Notes: a model not told the origin generated them from the sequence alone. 64,000 bases of DNA from JANPEZ01 sp031423155 (GCA_031423155.1 JANPEZ010000010.1:21264-85263); one strand, 5' to 3'; shown: positions 17,735 through 27,045, counted from the stretch's first letter. A program made the numbers and translations.

Positions 17735-18792
17735 ATCGGGGCTGGTGCGAAGAAAGCGGCTATGCCCGAAGCCACCGCCGTCGCGATCCGCCCGGCGAAG
17801 GCCGGATCGGAAAGCATCGACTCCTCCTCAGCATTCGTGATGAAGAGCGGCTCGATCTGGACGGCGGGCATCCGGGTCTCGCGAAGCAAGGTTCCCGCTA
17901 GTCGTTCGGCGGTACCGGGCCTTCCCAACTCCGCTTCGAGCGCCTCCAGGATCCTTGCGGCCAAACGCATCCCAGCGGGTGAGTGTGTCGTGGCCGAACC
18001 GAAGAAGTAGCAAGTCGGGCCTGTAGCGTCGGGAGCTCCCTTGTTGAGATGGATCGAGACGCAGGCTGCGGCTCCGAGTTCGTTCGCCGACAGGGCTCGA
18101 TCGGAGACGGAAGGGTTCTCCTCATCGGCTCGCAGCAGCGCGGGTTTGGCGCCCAGGGCGGAGAGCTCGTCGGCCAGGGCCGCCGCCATCGCGAAGGTGA
18201 CATCGGCCTCGCGGGTTCCGGCGGGACCCTGATCCCCGGGGTCGTGCGGCCCGTGCCCGGGGTCGATGGCGATGACCAAGCCCGCGATCCCGGCACGCAT
18301 CCCGCGCAGCGATTCCTGCTCTCGCACCATGGCCCCGCTCGCGGCCGCGGCGGGCACACGCAGGCGCTCCACCGCGCGCAGGGTTTCCGGTCCGAGGATC
18401 CCGTCGACGTCGTGGCCGATGTTGCGCTGGAACTCGCGAAGGGCCGCCTCGACGCGCGGGCCGAACATCCCGTCTTCGCGGCCGGCGTCGAAACCCAGGG
18501 CACTCAGCTTGCGCTGCAGCTCACGAACGTCGTCGCCTCTGAAGACGGGTACCCGCAGGTACAGCGTCCGATCTCCGAGGAGATAGCCGGCCTCGACGAG
18601 CTGGCCCCAGGTATCGGGCCCGACCAACCCGTCGACGCGAAGTGCCCGGAGATCTTGGAACGCTCGCACTGCGGCGTCGGACGAGGGTCCGAACGTTCCT
18701 CGCGTGTCGTCGATGGCGGCGCCCAGAGCCGTGAGCCGCTGCTGGATGTCGCCGACTTCGGCACCCTGGTCGCCGAGGCGGAAGATCTGCAT
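17731..18792 (-). CDS. cwlM: CwlM-like protein: two peptidoglycan-binding domains plus amidase_3 domain
   Basis: A 353-residue protein with two PG_binding_1 repeats (about 5-68 and 78-145) and an N-acetylmuramoyl-L-alanine amidase type 3 domain (about 170-350). It has no signal peptide or membrane segment, so it should be cytoplasmic. Zinc-ligand positions are present (His180 in DPGHG, Glu195, His248 in SIHLN), as is the catalytic glutamate (Glu314 in IEPLFITN). In mycobacteria CwlM lies in the same place beside trx genes and acts as a regulator of MurA rather than a wall hydrolase. The same role is inferred here from lack of export signal and synteny. Confidence 0.85.
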   Translation of the reverse strand: MQIFRLGDQGAEVGDIQQRLTALGAAIDDTRGTFGPSSDAAVRAFQDLRALRVDGLVGPDTWGQLVEAGYLLGDRTLYLRVPVFRGDDVRELQRKLSALGFDAGREDGMFGPRVEAALREFQRNIGHDVDGILGPETLRAVERLRVPAAAASGAMVREQESLRGMRAGIAGLVIAIDPGHGPHDPGDQGPAGTREADVTFAMAAALADELSALGAKPALLRADEENPSVSDRALSANELGAAACVSIHLNKGAPDATGPTCYFFGSATTHSPAGMRLAARILEALEAELGRPGTAERLAGTLLRETRMPAVQIEPLFITNAEEESMLSDPAFAGRIATAVASGIAAFFAPAPI

Positions 18793-18837
18793 CGGACGAG
18801 TATGCCCCGAGCCGGGGCAGGCCGACGAACGCCCCGC

Positions 18838-19164
18838 TCAGGACAGGTGGGCCTCGAGATCGCGGAGGATCGCGTCCTTCGGCTTGGCACCCACGACACG
18901 GGCGACTTCCTGCCCACCCTTGAACAGGATCAACGAGGGGATGCTCATGACCCCGTACTGGCGGGTGGCACCGGGGTTCTCGTCGATATTGAGTTTGGCG
19001 ACCCGCAGGTTCTCGGCTTTGTCATGACCGATCTCCTCGACGATCGGGGAGACCATGTGGCACGGCACGCACCATTCGGCCCAGAAATCGACGAGAACGG
19101 GCGTGTCGGAGTCCAGCACCTTGGCCTGGAACTCCTGGTCGGTTACTGCTCCGATGTTGGACAT
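18838..19164 (-). CDS. trxA: Thioredoxin
   Basis: A 108-residue classical thioredoxin that reduces protein disulfides, recycled by the TrxB encoded upstream. Strand LVDFWAEW leads into the active site Cys32-Val-Pro-Cys35 (WCVPC), where most thioredoxins have WCGPC. The cis-proline is in GVMSIPSLILFKGG. ATG 19164 has AGGA 9 bases upstream; the longer open frame overlaps trxB and is rejected. The gene lies 89 bp after trxB and 45 bp before cwlM. Confidence 0.95.
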   Translation of the reverse strand: MSNIGAVTDQEFQAKVLDSDTPVLVDFWAEWCVPCHMVSPIVEEIGHDKAENLRVAKLNIDENPGATRQYGVMSIPSLILFKGGQEVARVVGAKPKDAILRDLEAHLS

Positions 19165-19253
19165 GTAGGTGATCCTTCCATACGTGTAGGGGGACCGCGG
19201 GCCGGCCGCCTTCATCTTGAACGCTTGAGGCGGGCTCGATGATTCCCGCTTCG

Positions 19254-20180
19254 TCAGTGGCTCTGTTCCTCCGAGAACTGCTCTGCGTCCATGGCTGCCT
19301 TGCACCCCATGCCGGCGGCAGTGACGGCCTGACGGTAGATCGTGTCGACCACATCGCCGGCTGCGAAGACTCCGGGAACGCTGGTGAGCGTTCGTGGTTC
19401 CTGCACCCGGATGTATCCCGCATCCAGCTGGAGCTGATCTTCGAACAAGGCGGTATTCGGCGTGTGACCGATCGCGACGAAGACACCGTCGGTCGCGAAC
19501 TCTCGGTCTTGCCCGGTGAGGGTGTCGTGAAGCGTTGCTCCGCTCACCGCGCCATCGCCGTGGATCTCCGAAACCGTTGCGTTCCAGATGACTTCGATCT
19601 TCGGGTTGGATAGAACGCGGTCGCGCATGATGTGAGAGGCGCGGAACTCATCGCGTCTGTGAACGACGGTCACCTTCGAGGCGAACTTCGTGAGGAACTG
19701 CGCTTCTTCCATCGCGGTGTCGCCTCCGCCGACGACGATCAGTTCTCGATCACGGAAGAAGAAGCCGTCGCAGGTCGCGCAGCTCGAGACGCCGCGGCCG
19801 CGCAACGTGTCCTCGCCGGGCACACCGAGCCACTTGGCACTGGCGCCGGTCGCGATGATCAGTGCGCGAGCCCGGTACTCGTGATCGCCCGACCAGACGC
19901 CGAACGGACGCGAGGAAAGATCGACGCGGGTCGCACTTTGGTGGAGCAGTTCGGCGCCGAAACGCTCGGATTGCTTCTCCATCTGGTCCATCAGTTCCGG
20001 GCCCATGATGCCGCCCTCGAATCCCGGGTAGTTCTCGACCTCGGTCGTGAGCATCAGCTGACCGCCCGCGTCCAGTCCCTTCAGGACCAGGGGCGCGAGC
20101 TGGGCACGAGCCGCGTACAGGGCGGCGGTGAAGCCGGCCGGGCCCGAGCCCAAGATCAGCACTTCTCGTTCGTCTGCCAT
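19254..20180 (-). CDS. trxB: Thioredoxin reductase
   Basis: A low-molecular-weight FAD/NADPH thioredoxin reductase of 308 residues. It has the FAD loop [15 protein letters not shown] near the N-terminus, the redox pair CATC (Cys134 and Cys137), the NADPH loop [19 protein letters not shown], and the FAD end [13 protein letters not shown] 20180 is preceded by GGGAGGA; a GTG farther upstream would contain that ribosome site and is rejected. It forms the reductase half of the trxB-trxA pair, next to the SigM-like regulator genes. Confidence 0.96.
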   Translation of the reverse strand: MADEREVLILGSGPAGFTAALYAARAQLAPLVLKGLDAGGQLMLTTEVENYPGFEGGIMGPELMDQMEKQSERFGAELLHQSATRVDLSSRPFGVWSGDHEYRARALIIATGASAKWLGVPGEDTLRGRGVSSCATCDGFFFRDRELIVVGGGDTAMEEAQFLTKFASKVTVVHRRDEFRASHIMRDRVLSNPKIEVIWNATVSEIHGDGAVSGATLHDTLTGQDREFATDGVFVAIGHTPNTALFEDQLQLDAGYIRVQEPRTLTSVPGVFAAGDVVDTIYRQAVTAAGMGCKAAMDAEQFSEEQSH

Positions 20181-20228
20181 GGCTAGGAATCCTCCCACAG
20201 GCAGGAACGCTCGCCTATTCCCGGGAAG

Positions 20229-20987
20229 TCAGCCGATCGGATGTTGAACGAACGCCAGGACCTGACACGGATCTAGGTCGACCGCCCAGACCAGGACCTC
20301 GTCCGGCGGCTGGCCGGCGCCGGCGCCCTCGAACGAGACCCCTATCACCGCGGGCTTCTTCTCGAAGGTCGCCAGCAGGAGGGAGGAGTAGATCGCGTCC
20401 GCGGAGGCTCCGGCGTTCGTCAGGCAGGCGATTGCCTTCGCGGTCTCCTGCTCCGTTCCAGGGGTCCCCTCCGGGGACGCGACCTGTCCGTCGGAGGCGG
20501 CGATGGCCATGTCCTGGAGCGCTTCGGCGTCATAGTCGGTGTTCTCCTGGATCAGGATCTGCGCGTCCGCAACGGGCATCTGGATCGAGATGGCACCCTC
20601 CGGTGCGCTTGGGTTCTGGCCACCCGCGTCACCGGCGGCAGAGATCTTGGTCTGTTCGGTGTTCTGCTGTCGTCCCAGCCGGGGCAGGGAGATCGCGATG
20701 AGCCCGATGACCGCGGCGGCGGCCACGACGGAGGCCGCGCGATACCACCTAGGGGCCGCCGCTGAACGGCCCCTGGACCCGCGGGCTTCCTCGATGGCTG
20801 CGTCGCCGAGGCCCTCCGGCGCCGTCGGTGCCGCCAGCGCCGCCAGCGCCTGGGTGGCCATAGTGGCCATATCCACCTCGCTGCTGCACCGCGCACACGA
20901 CTCGAGATGGTCCTCGACGCTCTTGCGCTCTGGCGCGGAGAGCGTGTTGTCGACGTAGCCGGCGAGCAGTTCTTCGGGGTGGGTCAT
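20229..20987 (-). CDS. Zinc-finger anti-sigma factor (membrane-anchored)
   Basis: A 252-residue anti-sigma factor. Its N-terminal ZAS/zf-HC2 domain has His27, Cys31 and Cys34 (HLESCARC), the zinc ligands that bind the cognate sigma. A single membrane segment lies near residues 84-102 (VVAAAAVIGLIAISLP), so the sensor domain (about 110-252) is outside. The sensor has two cysteines and is not a known catalytic fold. It overlaps the sigma factor gene by 4 bases, so sigma and anti-sigma are made together. Position matches the SigM regulator in mycobacteria. Confidence 0.88.
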   Translation of the reverse strand: MTHPEELLAGYVDNTLSAPERKSVEDHLESCARCSSEVDMATMATQALAALAAPTAPEGLGDAAIEEARGSRGRSAAAPRWYRAASVVAAAAVIGLIAISLPRLGRQQNTEQTKISAAGDAGGQNPSAPEGAISIQMPVADAQILIQENTDYDAEALQDMAIAASDGQVASPEGTPGTEQETAKAIACLTNAGASADAIYSSLLLATFEKKPAVIGVSFEGAGAGQPPDEVLVWAVDLDPCQVLAFVQHPIG

Positions 20988-21589
20988 GGTTGCCCCTCAG
21001 ACGGGCCGGGTTCGGCTCCTGGTTCCCCGCGCGGCGGGACTCCCATCGCCCGTCCCAGGGCCACCCGGCCGCGGTGGACACGGGATTTCACTGTTCCCAC
21101 GGGCACGTCGAGGACCCCGGCCGCCTCCTCGTAGGAAAGATCCTGGATCTCGATGAGCACGAGGGCGGTTCTGAACTCGACTGGGATCTCGAGCAGGGCG
21201 CGTTGAACATCTATGCCGCTAACGACCGCCTCCGCGTGATCGGGTTCGGGGGGCCCCGGCTCGGGTTCGGGGCCGTGGTCCTCGTCGATCAGCCGGAGCA
21301 TCGGCTGGCGGGCTCGCTTGCGCAGGACGTCGTAGCAGGCGTTCACGGCGATCCTGTGCAACCACGTGCCGAAGGCGGCTTCCCCGCGGAACTGGGAGAG
21401 CTTGCGCAGGACCTGCAGGAAGGCGTCCTGGGCCGCATCGCGCGCATCCTCTTCCCGGCCGAGCATCCGCAGGCAAACGCTGTACACACGGCCCTCGTGG
21501 CGGCGGACGAGCAACTCGAAGGCGCCGCTGTCACCAGCGAGGTGCTTGCGGACCAAGTCCTCGTCGGCATCGGGTTGGGTGGCGCTCAC
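20984..21589 (-). CDS. sigM: ECF RNA polymerase sigma factor, SigM-like
   Basis: A 201-residue group 4 sigma factor. Region 2 covers about residues 10-85 (DARDAAQDAFLQVLRKL and FGTWLHRIAVNACYD). Region 4 is about 130-185 (LSYEEAAGVLDVPVGTVKSRVHRGR). Linkers and tail are acidic and Pro-rich. The tail beyond region 4 is about 15 residues. It lies between a TadE-like gene and its anti-sigma factor in the murJ-sigM-trx block, which is why the SigM name is used; target promoters are unknown. Confidence 0.88.
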   Translation of the reverse strand: MSATQPDADEDLVRKHLAGDSGAFELLVRRHEGRVYSVCLRMLGREEDARDAAQDAFLQVLRKLSQFRGEAAFGTWLHRIAVNACYDVLRKRARQPMLRLIDEDHGPEPEPGPPEPDHAEAVVSGIDVQRALLEIPVEFRTALVLIEIQDLSYEEAAGVLDVPVGTVKSRVHRGRVALGRAMGVPPRGEPGAEPGPSEGQP

Positions 21590-21599
21590 AGCTCGGCCG

Positions 21600-22013
21600 T
21601 CAGATCGGGGCCGGGGCGGTTTCGGTAGCGCTGGCTTTGGCCAGGTCGGCCAGGAAGTCGACCCGCTTGAACAGCAGCGTGTTCGCGACCTTCTTGACGG
21701 TGATCGTGACCGAGCCGTCCTGGATGTTCACGAAGCAGCCACTGGGCGGTATGCGGGCCTCAGGGTCCTCGCTGGCTACGACGCTGTCGGCCATGTCGCA
21801 CGCATCCGCGATCTTCTTCGTCTGCTTGTACGTGTAGGCGGCCTCGCTGGCGGCGTTGCCGGCTGCGTCCGCGGTCCTGTACTTGGCGAGCAGCACCGAG
21901 CCCCCGTCGAGCGCGATGACGCCCAGGATCAGCAGGATCACTACCCACGCGAGCATGACCTTCCCGATCAGGCCGCGCTCGTCGCCGTGGAACCGCTCCG
22001 CAAGAGTTCTCAT
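21600..22013 (-). CDS. TadE/pilin-like membrane protein
   Basis: A 137-residue protein whose N-terminus (FHGDERGLIGKVMLAW, then a hydrophobic helix to about residue 36) has the plan of TadE/TadG and Flp pilin-like proteins, with a short charged leader ending in Gly before the helix. The rest is soluble and exposed, with two cysteines and a strand-rich part (GSVTITVKKV). The ATG at 22013 overlaps the murJ stop by 4 bases (ATGA); the much longer open frame upstream is antiparallel noise within murJ. No tad cluster is nearby. It lies 10 bp before the ECF sigma gene. Confidence 0.65.
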   Translation of the reverse strand: MRTLAERFHGDERGLIGKVMLAWVVILLILGVIALDGGSVLLAKYRTADAAGNAASEAAYTYKQTKKIADACDMADSVVASEDPEARIPPSGCFVNIQDGSVTITVKKVANTLLFKRVDFLADLAKASATETAPAPI

Positions 22014-23650
22014 CGTCTGAACCTCCCCGTCACGGCTTCTCGCACCACGTCGGCCTCCCGTATGCGCAGAGTAAAGGCAGACGCGACGAACACAAGCAGT
22101 CCCGCGGTCACGCCGGCAGCCACCTGAGCACTTCTGCCCGCGATCGCCGGCAGCCCGGTTGCCGCGGCTGCCACGGGGAGGGCGCGCCCGACCAGCCAGG
22201 ACGCCATCCATGCCGCGGCTGCTGTAGCGACGGAAGCCCCCAGCACCTTGAGGAGGGTCACGGCTATCCGGACCCCATCGATCTTGCCCAGACGTCGGCG
22301 CAGCAGCCACCCGCAGGCGATGGAAGAGAAGAGGTAGGACAGGGCGTGGCCCAGGGCCAGGCCTCTCACTCCCATACCCAAGCCGAGGACGAACCACAGG
22401 TCGACCCCGATATTCACCACTGCGGCCGCGATGTTCACGAGCGCCGGCGTACGGCTGTCCAGCATCGAGTAGAAGGCCCTCGAAAGCAGCTGGAACAGCG
22501 AGAAGAACACGAGACCCGCGGCGAACATCTGCAGCGTTTGGGCGATCTGCAGCGCGTCGGCCGCGCTGGTGCGTCCCCGTTGCAGGAGGAGCCGCGTGAT
22601 GGGCGTCGCGAGCACGATGTACCCCGCCGCCGCCGGGATCATCAGGAGAGCCGTCGATCGGATGCCTTGCGAGAGCCTCGAGACGAACCCCTCGATGTCC
22701 CGATCGACCCAGCCCGCGGACATCGAAGGCAGCAGCGCCGTGAAGATCGAGACGGCGACGATCGAATGCGGCAGCTGGAAGAGGATGAATGCCGCCGGGT
22801 AGACGGTCTGCCCACCCTCGACGCGCCCGGCGAGAACGATGATCACCAGGTAGGCGATCTGGTTAGCAAGCACGTAGACGATGACCCACCCCGCCAGGCG
22901 GGCGAGCCTGCCGATTGCCTCGTCGAGGGGCTCGAAACGCCACCTGAAGCGGAACCCCGTTCCCCGCAGGGAGGGCCACAGCGCCGCCGTCATGGCGAAC
23001 ACCCCGAGGGTCGTCCCGATCGCGAGCACCAGCTGCTGCGCGGAGGTGATGGTCGCCGGATCTGCCGAGGAGCTCCCTCGCATCGCGGCGTAGATCAAGA
23101 ACGTGGCGATGGCGACGAGGTTGTTCAAGATCGGCGCGAACATCGGCACCGCGAACCGGCCGCTCGCGTTCAGCATCCCGATCGCGATCGACCCGATCCC
23201 GTAGAGGACGATCTGCGGCATGAACCATCGCAGGAAGAAGACTCCGAGCGCTACCTGCGAGTCGTAGACGCGTGCGGGCGCGTCTGATCCGGATAGGTAC
23301 AGCCGGATGATCCACGGCGCGCCGACCGCGCCGATCACGGCGACGCAGGCCAGGACCACACCCGCTATCGAAAGGATCCGCTGGCCCAGGCGCCAGGCCT
23401 CCTCGCGTCCGTTCGTCTTCATCCAGTCGACGAACAAGGGGACGAAGACCGACGACAAGATCCCGCCGAGTGCCAGCTCATAGAGGATGTTCGGAGTCGT
23501 GTTGGCGACGTTGTACGTATCGGACAGGCGAGTGACACCCAGAGCGTAGGTCAGCGCGGCCAGACGGGCGAAGCCGGTGATGCGCGACAGACCGGTACCG
23601 ACCGACATAAGAGCGGTGTTACGGACGAACCGGCCCTCCTCGGGGATCAT
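22010..23650 (-). CDS. murJ: Lipid II flippase MurJ (MviN)
   Basis: A MOP-superfamily flippase of 546 residues with about 14 membrane segments, moving lipid II across the membrane for cell-wall synthesis. Family signs are the N-terminal GTGLSRITGFARLAALTYALG, the DTYNVANTTPNILYELALGG loop, and LLQRG in the seventh helix region. There is no C-terminal pseudokinase or ligand domain as found in mycobacterial MviN. ATG 23650 overlaps the DUF6049 stop by 4 bases; a TTG 33 bases upstream is possible. It is coupled on both sides. Confidence 0.93.
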   Translation of the reverse strand: MIPEEGRFVRNTALMSVGTGLSRITGFARLAALTYALGVTRLSDTYNVANTTPNILYELALGGILSSVFVPLFVDWMKTNGREEAWRLGQRILSIAGVVLACVAVIGAVGAPWIIRLYLSGSDAPARVYDSQVALGVFFLRWFMPQIVLYGIGSIAIGMLNASGRFAVPMFAPILNNLVAIATFLIYAAMRGSSSADPATITSAQQLVLAIGTTLGVFAMTAALWPSLRGTGFRFRWRFEPLDEAIGRLARLAGWVIVYVLANQIAYLVIIVLAGRVEGGQTVYPAAFILFQLPHSIVAVSIFTALLPSMSAGWVDRDIEGFVSRLSQGIRSTALLMIPAAAGYIVLATPITRLLLQRGRTSAADALQIAQTLQMFAAGLVFFSLFQLLSRAFYSMLDSRTPALVNIAAAVVNIGVDLWFVLGLGMGVRGLALGHALSYLFSSIACGWLLRRRLGKIDGVRIAVTLLKVLGASVATAAAAWMASWLVGRALPVAAAATGLPAIAGRSAQVAAGVTAGLLVFVASAFTLRIREADVVREAVTGRFRR

Positions 23651-25680
23651 CTCGCCGGCCGTCGGAAGAACCTCCTGGACCAAAGGAGTATCAGCGCCGC
23701 TCCGGCTACCAGCGTGACGATCAAGGCGACCCGGTTGTAGGCGGTCGAGCGAACCACCAGGGTGCTTTGGCTGACGACGCGACCCGACGGGGCCTGAACC
23801 AGGACCTGCACCGTGATCGATCCACTGCTCGAGACCTCGACCGGGAAGGTTAGGACCTGATCCGGCTGCGTTAGTTCCACCTCCTGAGAATCCCCCTCCG
23901 GGAACGTCAGGCCGACCGACTGAAGCTTCACGATGATCTTTAGGGGAGTCTCTCCCGGATCGCCCAGCAGCACGGGGATGGTTCCGGTCCGGGAGGTCAG
24001 GGTGAAGACCTGGCTCGTGTCGGGAGTCGCGCGTATGAAAGCCGCGGAGGTGATGGCGCTGGCCTCATCTACGAAAGCGCGCCCGGCCGGTTCATCGCCG
24101 ACGAAGGCGCCCGCCTCGGCGTAGAGCAGGTTCGTCTCGAGCCTGTCGATCAGATCGCCCGGATCGATGAGCATCGAACTCAGCGCCTCCACGTCCCTGC
24201 GTTCTCGCTTGATCGCCTCGGCGTAGGCCTGGGTGAACGTCGCCGTGGAAGGTGCGGCGAGCTCATCCTGCGCCAGGGGCGGCACCTCGCTCGCCATGCG
24301 AGCGGCCGACATCGGTTGCAGGAACGGAGCAGCCGCGATCCTGCGAACGAGTGGGATGAAAGCCCCGGCGGGGATCGAGGCCGGAACGTAGATGGCTACC
24401 CCTCTCGCCACGCCGGGGCTCTCTTTCCAGATGGAGGCCAACTCGCCCAAGACCTGCTGGCAGATCAAGATCGGGTCCGCTTCCGCCGCGGCCGACGTGA
24501 GGAGGGTCTGAACGCTCGGGTCGGGAAGGATCACTGCGACGGGCTCGCCGCCGGCGACAGACAAGGCGCCGGTGGGAGGAGGAGCGAAGCCGAGCGCATG
24601 CTCTGGGCGCTGGACCGTGGTGGCATCGCCGAGCAAGACCAGCGCCCCTTGGGCCGTCAGGTGGCTCACCGTGGCGTCGTCCATGTTCCCTCCGGGAGCG
24701 CGAGCGAGGGTAGAGGACGGATCCACGCCGAACACATCCGATACGAGCGCCCTGCCCCTGGCCTCCTGCAACGGGAGATCCTTGGCCAGTCCGCTGGAGA
24801 GCATCGCCGGCAAGGACGGAGAGGCGAACGGTTCGGCAACGATCTCTATGGACGGCGCGGCCGCAACACGCTTGAGCGTCGCCAACATCGCGGACGCGTG
24901 TTGAGCTCCGCCCTCTCCAGCCTTGACCGTGCGTTCGCCGATCATGTAGCCATCTGCCATCTGCTGGAGCTGGTCCAGCAATAGAGGTGCAACAACGACG
25001 GTCACCGGTGTAGGCCGATCGGCGGCTGCCAGCAGGTCGAGTGCCGCAACCTCGGAGTGGATACGTCCGGCAGGTGAGACGGCAACCTCCAATGCATCGT
25101 CGACGAAGCGCCCGGATGGCCCAAGCGAGTTGGGGGCCGACAGCTCGAAGGTCCACTGCAGCGAAAGCGGCACCTCCGGCTGCTGCCACAGGTAGATGAG
25201 TGCGGTGTTCAGGTTGGCCACTGGGAGGTCCGCACTCCTCAGCTCGACGGCTAGGGGGTAGATCAAGGACTCGGAGGTGCTGAGCAGATCGATCGTCGAC
25301 AGGTTCATCGAGGCGGAGAAGGTCCGCTCCACCCCCGGCTCGAGGGTGCCTTCGAGGGGACTGGGGCGGAGGGCTATGGACGTGGTAGGTCCGTCTATCA
25401 ACGACGCTTCATAGCCACTTCTCGATCGCGAGGCCGATCCCAACGTAAGCACAAGAGACAGGTCGGGCAGCGGCGCTGACCCGGAGTTGATGGCCGAGAT
25501 GGCCACTTCGAATACGGGCTCCTCGGGTCCGTTCCAGGGCGTCTGGCGGAGCAACCGGATCGCGATGTCGGGCTCGCCCTGAGCGCCGGCGGCCGGCGCG
25601 AGGGAAACGGCGATCAGAAGGAGGAAGCAGACGAGGAGGCCGGTACCGGCTCGTTGAGTGCGCATGCTCGGGCGTCCCAT
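23647..25680 (-). CDS. Secreted/membrane DUF6049-type protein
   Basis: A 677-residue protein with a signal peptide (residues 1-33, LLVCFLLLIAVSLAPAAGAQ) and a single membrane segment near the C-terminus (VALIVTLVAGAALILLW) followed by RRFFRRPAR, so the body is outside the cell. The body starts and ends with beta-rich domains (NSGSAPLPDLSLVLTL; EVSSSGSITVQVLV) around a mixed central domain. Gene order upstream of murJ matches Rv3909 (DUF6049) in mycobacteria. Function is unknown; a cell-wall role with MurJ is inferred from linkage and a 4-base overlap. Confidence 0.75.
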   Translation of the reverse strand: MGRPSMRTQRAGTGLLVCFLLLIAVSLAPAAGAQGEPDIAIRLLRQTPWNGPEEPVFEVAISAINSGSAPLPDLSLVLTLGSASRSRSGYEASLIDGPTTSIALRPSPLEGTLEPGVERTFSASMNLSTIDLLSTSESLIYPLAVELRSADLPVANLNTALIYLWQQPEVPLSLQWTFELSAPNSLGPSGRFVDDALEVAVSPAGRIHSEVAALDLLAAADRPTPVTVVVAPLLLDQLQQMADGYMIGERTVKAGEGGAQHASAMLATLKRVAAAPSIEIVAEPFASPSLPAMLSSGLAKDLPLQEARGRALVSDVFGVDPSSTLARAPGGNMDDATVSHLTAQGALVLLGDATTVQRPEHALGFAPPPTGALSVAGGEPVAVILPDPSVQTLLTSAAAEADPILICQQVLGELASIWKESPGVARGVAIYVPASIPAGAFIPLVRRIAAAPFLQPMSAARMASEVPPLAQDELAAPSTATFTQAYAEAIKRERRDVEALSSMLIDPGDLIDRLETNLLYAEAGAFVGDEPAGRAFVDEASAITSAAFIRATPDTSQVFTLTSRTGTIPVLLGDPGETPLKIIVKLQSVGLTFPEGDSQEVELTQPDQVLTFPVEVSSSGSITVQVLVQAPSGRVVSQSTLVVRSTAYNRVALIVTLVAGAALILLWSRRFFRRPAR

Positions 25681-25681
25681 C

Positions 25682-26452
25682 CTAGGTCACGCCCAGGCGG
25701 GCGGCCTCAACGACCCCGTAGGCGACGGCCACCACCAGCATGAACGAGCCGACCAGGGTTCGAAGGGTTCGCTCACGTGTTCCGAGCGCCAGGTTCGCCC
25801 CGATGCGTGCTCCGGGCATCGCCCCCAGCGTGACCACCGCGAAGATCGCCCAGTCGATGTTGCCAAGGGCCGCGTGTACGAGCGTCCCGGGGATCACGAG
25901 AACGACGATGGCGACGAGCGAGGTTCCCAGAGCGCGCTTCAAGGGGATGCCCAGAACTCCGGCCATCATCGGAACCATCACGAGTCCGCCACCGATACCC
26001 AGCAGCCCGCTGATCGAGCCGGCCAGCAGTCCGATCCCGGCATACGCCAGCGGGGTGCCGCCCCGGGGGGAACCGCTCCGGCGATCCCTGCGGCCCCGGA
26101 GGATCCCTACGGCTTGCCAGGCAAGCAAGAGCGCGGTCACGACGAGGAGCAGGTGTATCTCGACGACCTGGGTGAGTGCGGCGCCGCCCGCGGCACCCGC
26201 GACGCCCGGGATAGCCATCCACATCGCTGCCCGCAGGTCCGCCTCTCCGGCGCGGCGATAGGTGAAGGCGCCGGTGGCGGCGGTCGGGAAGATAGCCGGC
26301 AGGGGGGTGGCCAGCGCCACTATGGGAGGAGCCCCCAGCAGTATCTGGATGGCCGGAGTCATCACGATGCCGCCGCCGACACCGAACATCCCCGAGAGCA
26401 GACCGCTAACGAATCCGGCGAGCACTCCGAGCGCAGCATGAAGCGGGGTCAT
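25682..26452 (-). CDS. TauE/SafE-family membrane transporter
   Basis: A 256-residue protein with about eight membrane segments and two TauE/SafE repeats. Each repeat begins with the family glycine motif (GLLSGMFGVGGGIVMTPA near residue 17; GSISGLLGIGGGLVMVP near 145). Family members export sulfite, sulfoacetate or other organic anions. The substrate is not readable here. It overlaps the NUDIX gene upstream by 4 bases and is one base from the DUF6049 gene. Confidence 0.88.
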   Translation of the reverse strand: MTPLHAALGVLAGFVSGLLSGMFGVGGGIVMTPAIQILLGAPPIVALATPLPAIFPTAATGAFTYRRAGEADLRAAMWMAIPGVAGAAGGAALTQVVEIHLLLVVTALLLAWQAVGILRGRRDRRSGSPRGGTPLAYAGIGLLAGSISGLLGIGGGLVMVPMMAGVLGIPLKRALGTSLVAIVVLVIPGTLVHAALGNIDWAIFAVVTLGAMPGARIGANLALGTRERTLRTLVGSFMLVVAVAYGVVEAARLGVT

Positions 26453-26925
26453 CGAAGATGCTCGGCCGCTCGATGGAGCACGTCGCGCTCGCCCTTATAA
26501 GCGGCTCGCTTGAGCGCCCTGTCGAGCGGGAACCAGCGGACGTCCTCCATCTCGTCGTCACGATCTTCGATGTCGCCGCCTGTCGCTCTCATCAAGAAGA
26601 AGTGCACGACCTTTCGTACCCGCACGTCGTCCCAGACATAGAAATAGCGGGTCTCGCCAAGGGACTCCTCTATATCGGCGTCGATCCCCGTCTCCTCGCG
26701 AACCTCGCGAACGGCGGCATCCTCGATCGACTCGTCCTGTTCGATGCCTCCTTTGGCCAGACCCCATGCCAGGTCGCCGCGGCGGGTCCTTCGAGCCGCG
26801 AGGAGGATCTCGACCCCGTCCGTCTCGCGGCGGTAGACCACTCCACCTGCCGAGACCTCCCGGCGCGTCGAGGCGGCGGAGGGTTGGGCGCTGGTCTTCT
26901 TCGAAGGACGTCGGCGCCGGGTCAC
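26449..26925 (-). CDS. NUDIX hydrolase (MutT4-like)
   Basis: A 158-residue NUDIX pyrophosphohydrolase. A basic arm (RRRRPSKKTS) precedes the fold, and the NUDIX box is complete: GGIEQDESIEDAAVREVREE followed by TG. The substrate may be a nucleotide diphosphate or other NDP-X. Its place between the CCA-adding enzyme side and the DUF6049/murJ block equals that of mutT4 (Rv3908). GTG 26925 is the only sensible start before the box with adequate length; no strong ribosome site. Confidence 0.85.
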   Translation of the reverse strand: MTRRRRPSKKTSAQPSAASTRREVSAGGVVYRRETDGVEILLAARRTRRGDLAWGLAKGGIEQDESIEDAAVREVREETGIDADIEESLGETRYFYVWDDVRVRKVVHFFLMRATGGDIEDRDDEMEDVRWFPLDRALKRAAYKGERDVLHRAAEHLR

Positions 26926-27045
26926 CGGGCGATTCTATGCGTCCGAGCAGGGGTTTCAGGCACGTGTAACTTTCCCCTTTGGATGGGCACGGAACCTGCC
27001 GATAGGGAAGGGTCCGGTCAGACCGAGAGGAAGAGTGCGGGATCC

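Noticed and set aside
22346..23287. 313-residue plus-strand frame inside murJ
   Set aside because: Antisense shadow; composition is Arg/Asp/Glu/His noise and murJ is certain.
26458..27045. N-terminal 196-residue extension of PilT
   Set aside because: It runs antisense to the NUDIX gene; PilT homology begins exactly at ATG 27046.
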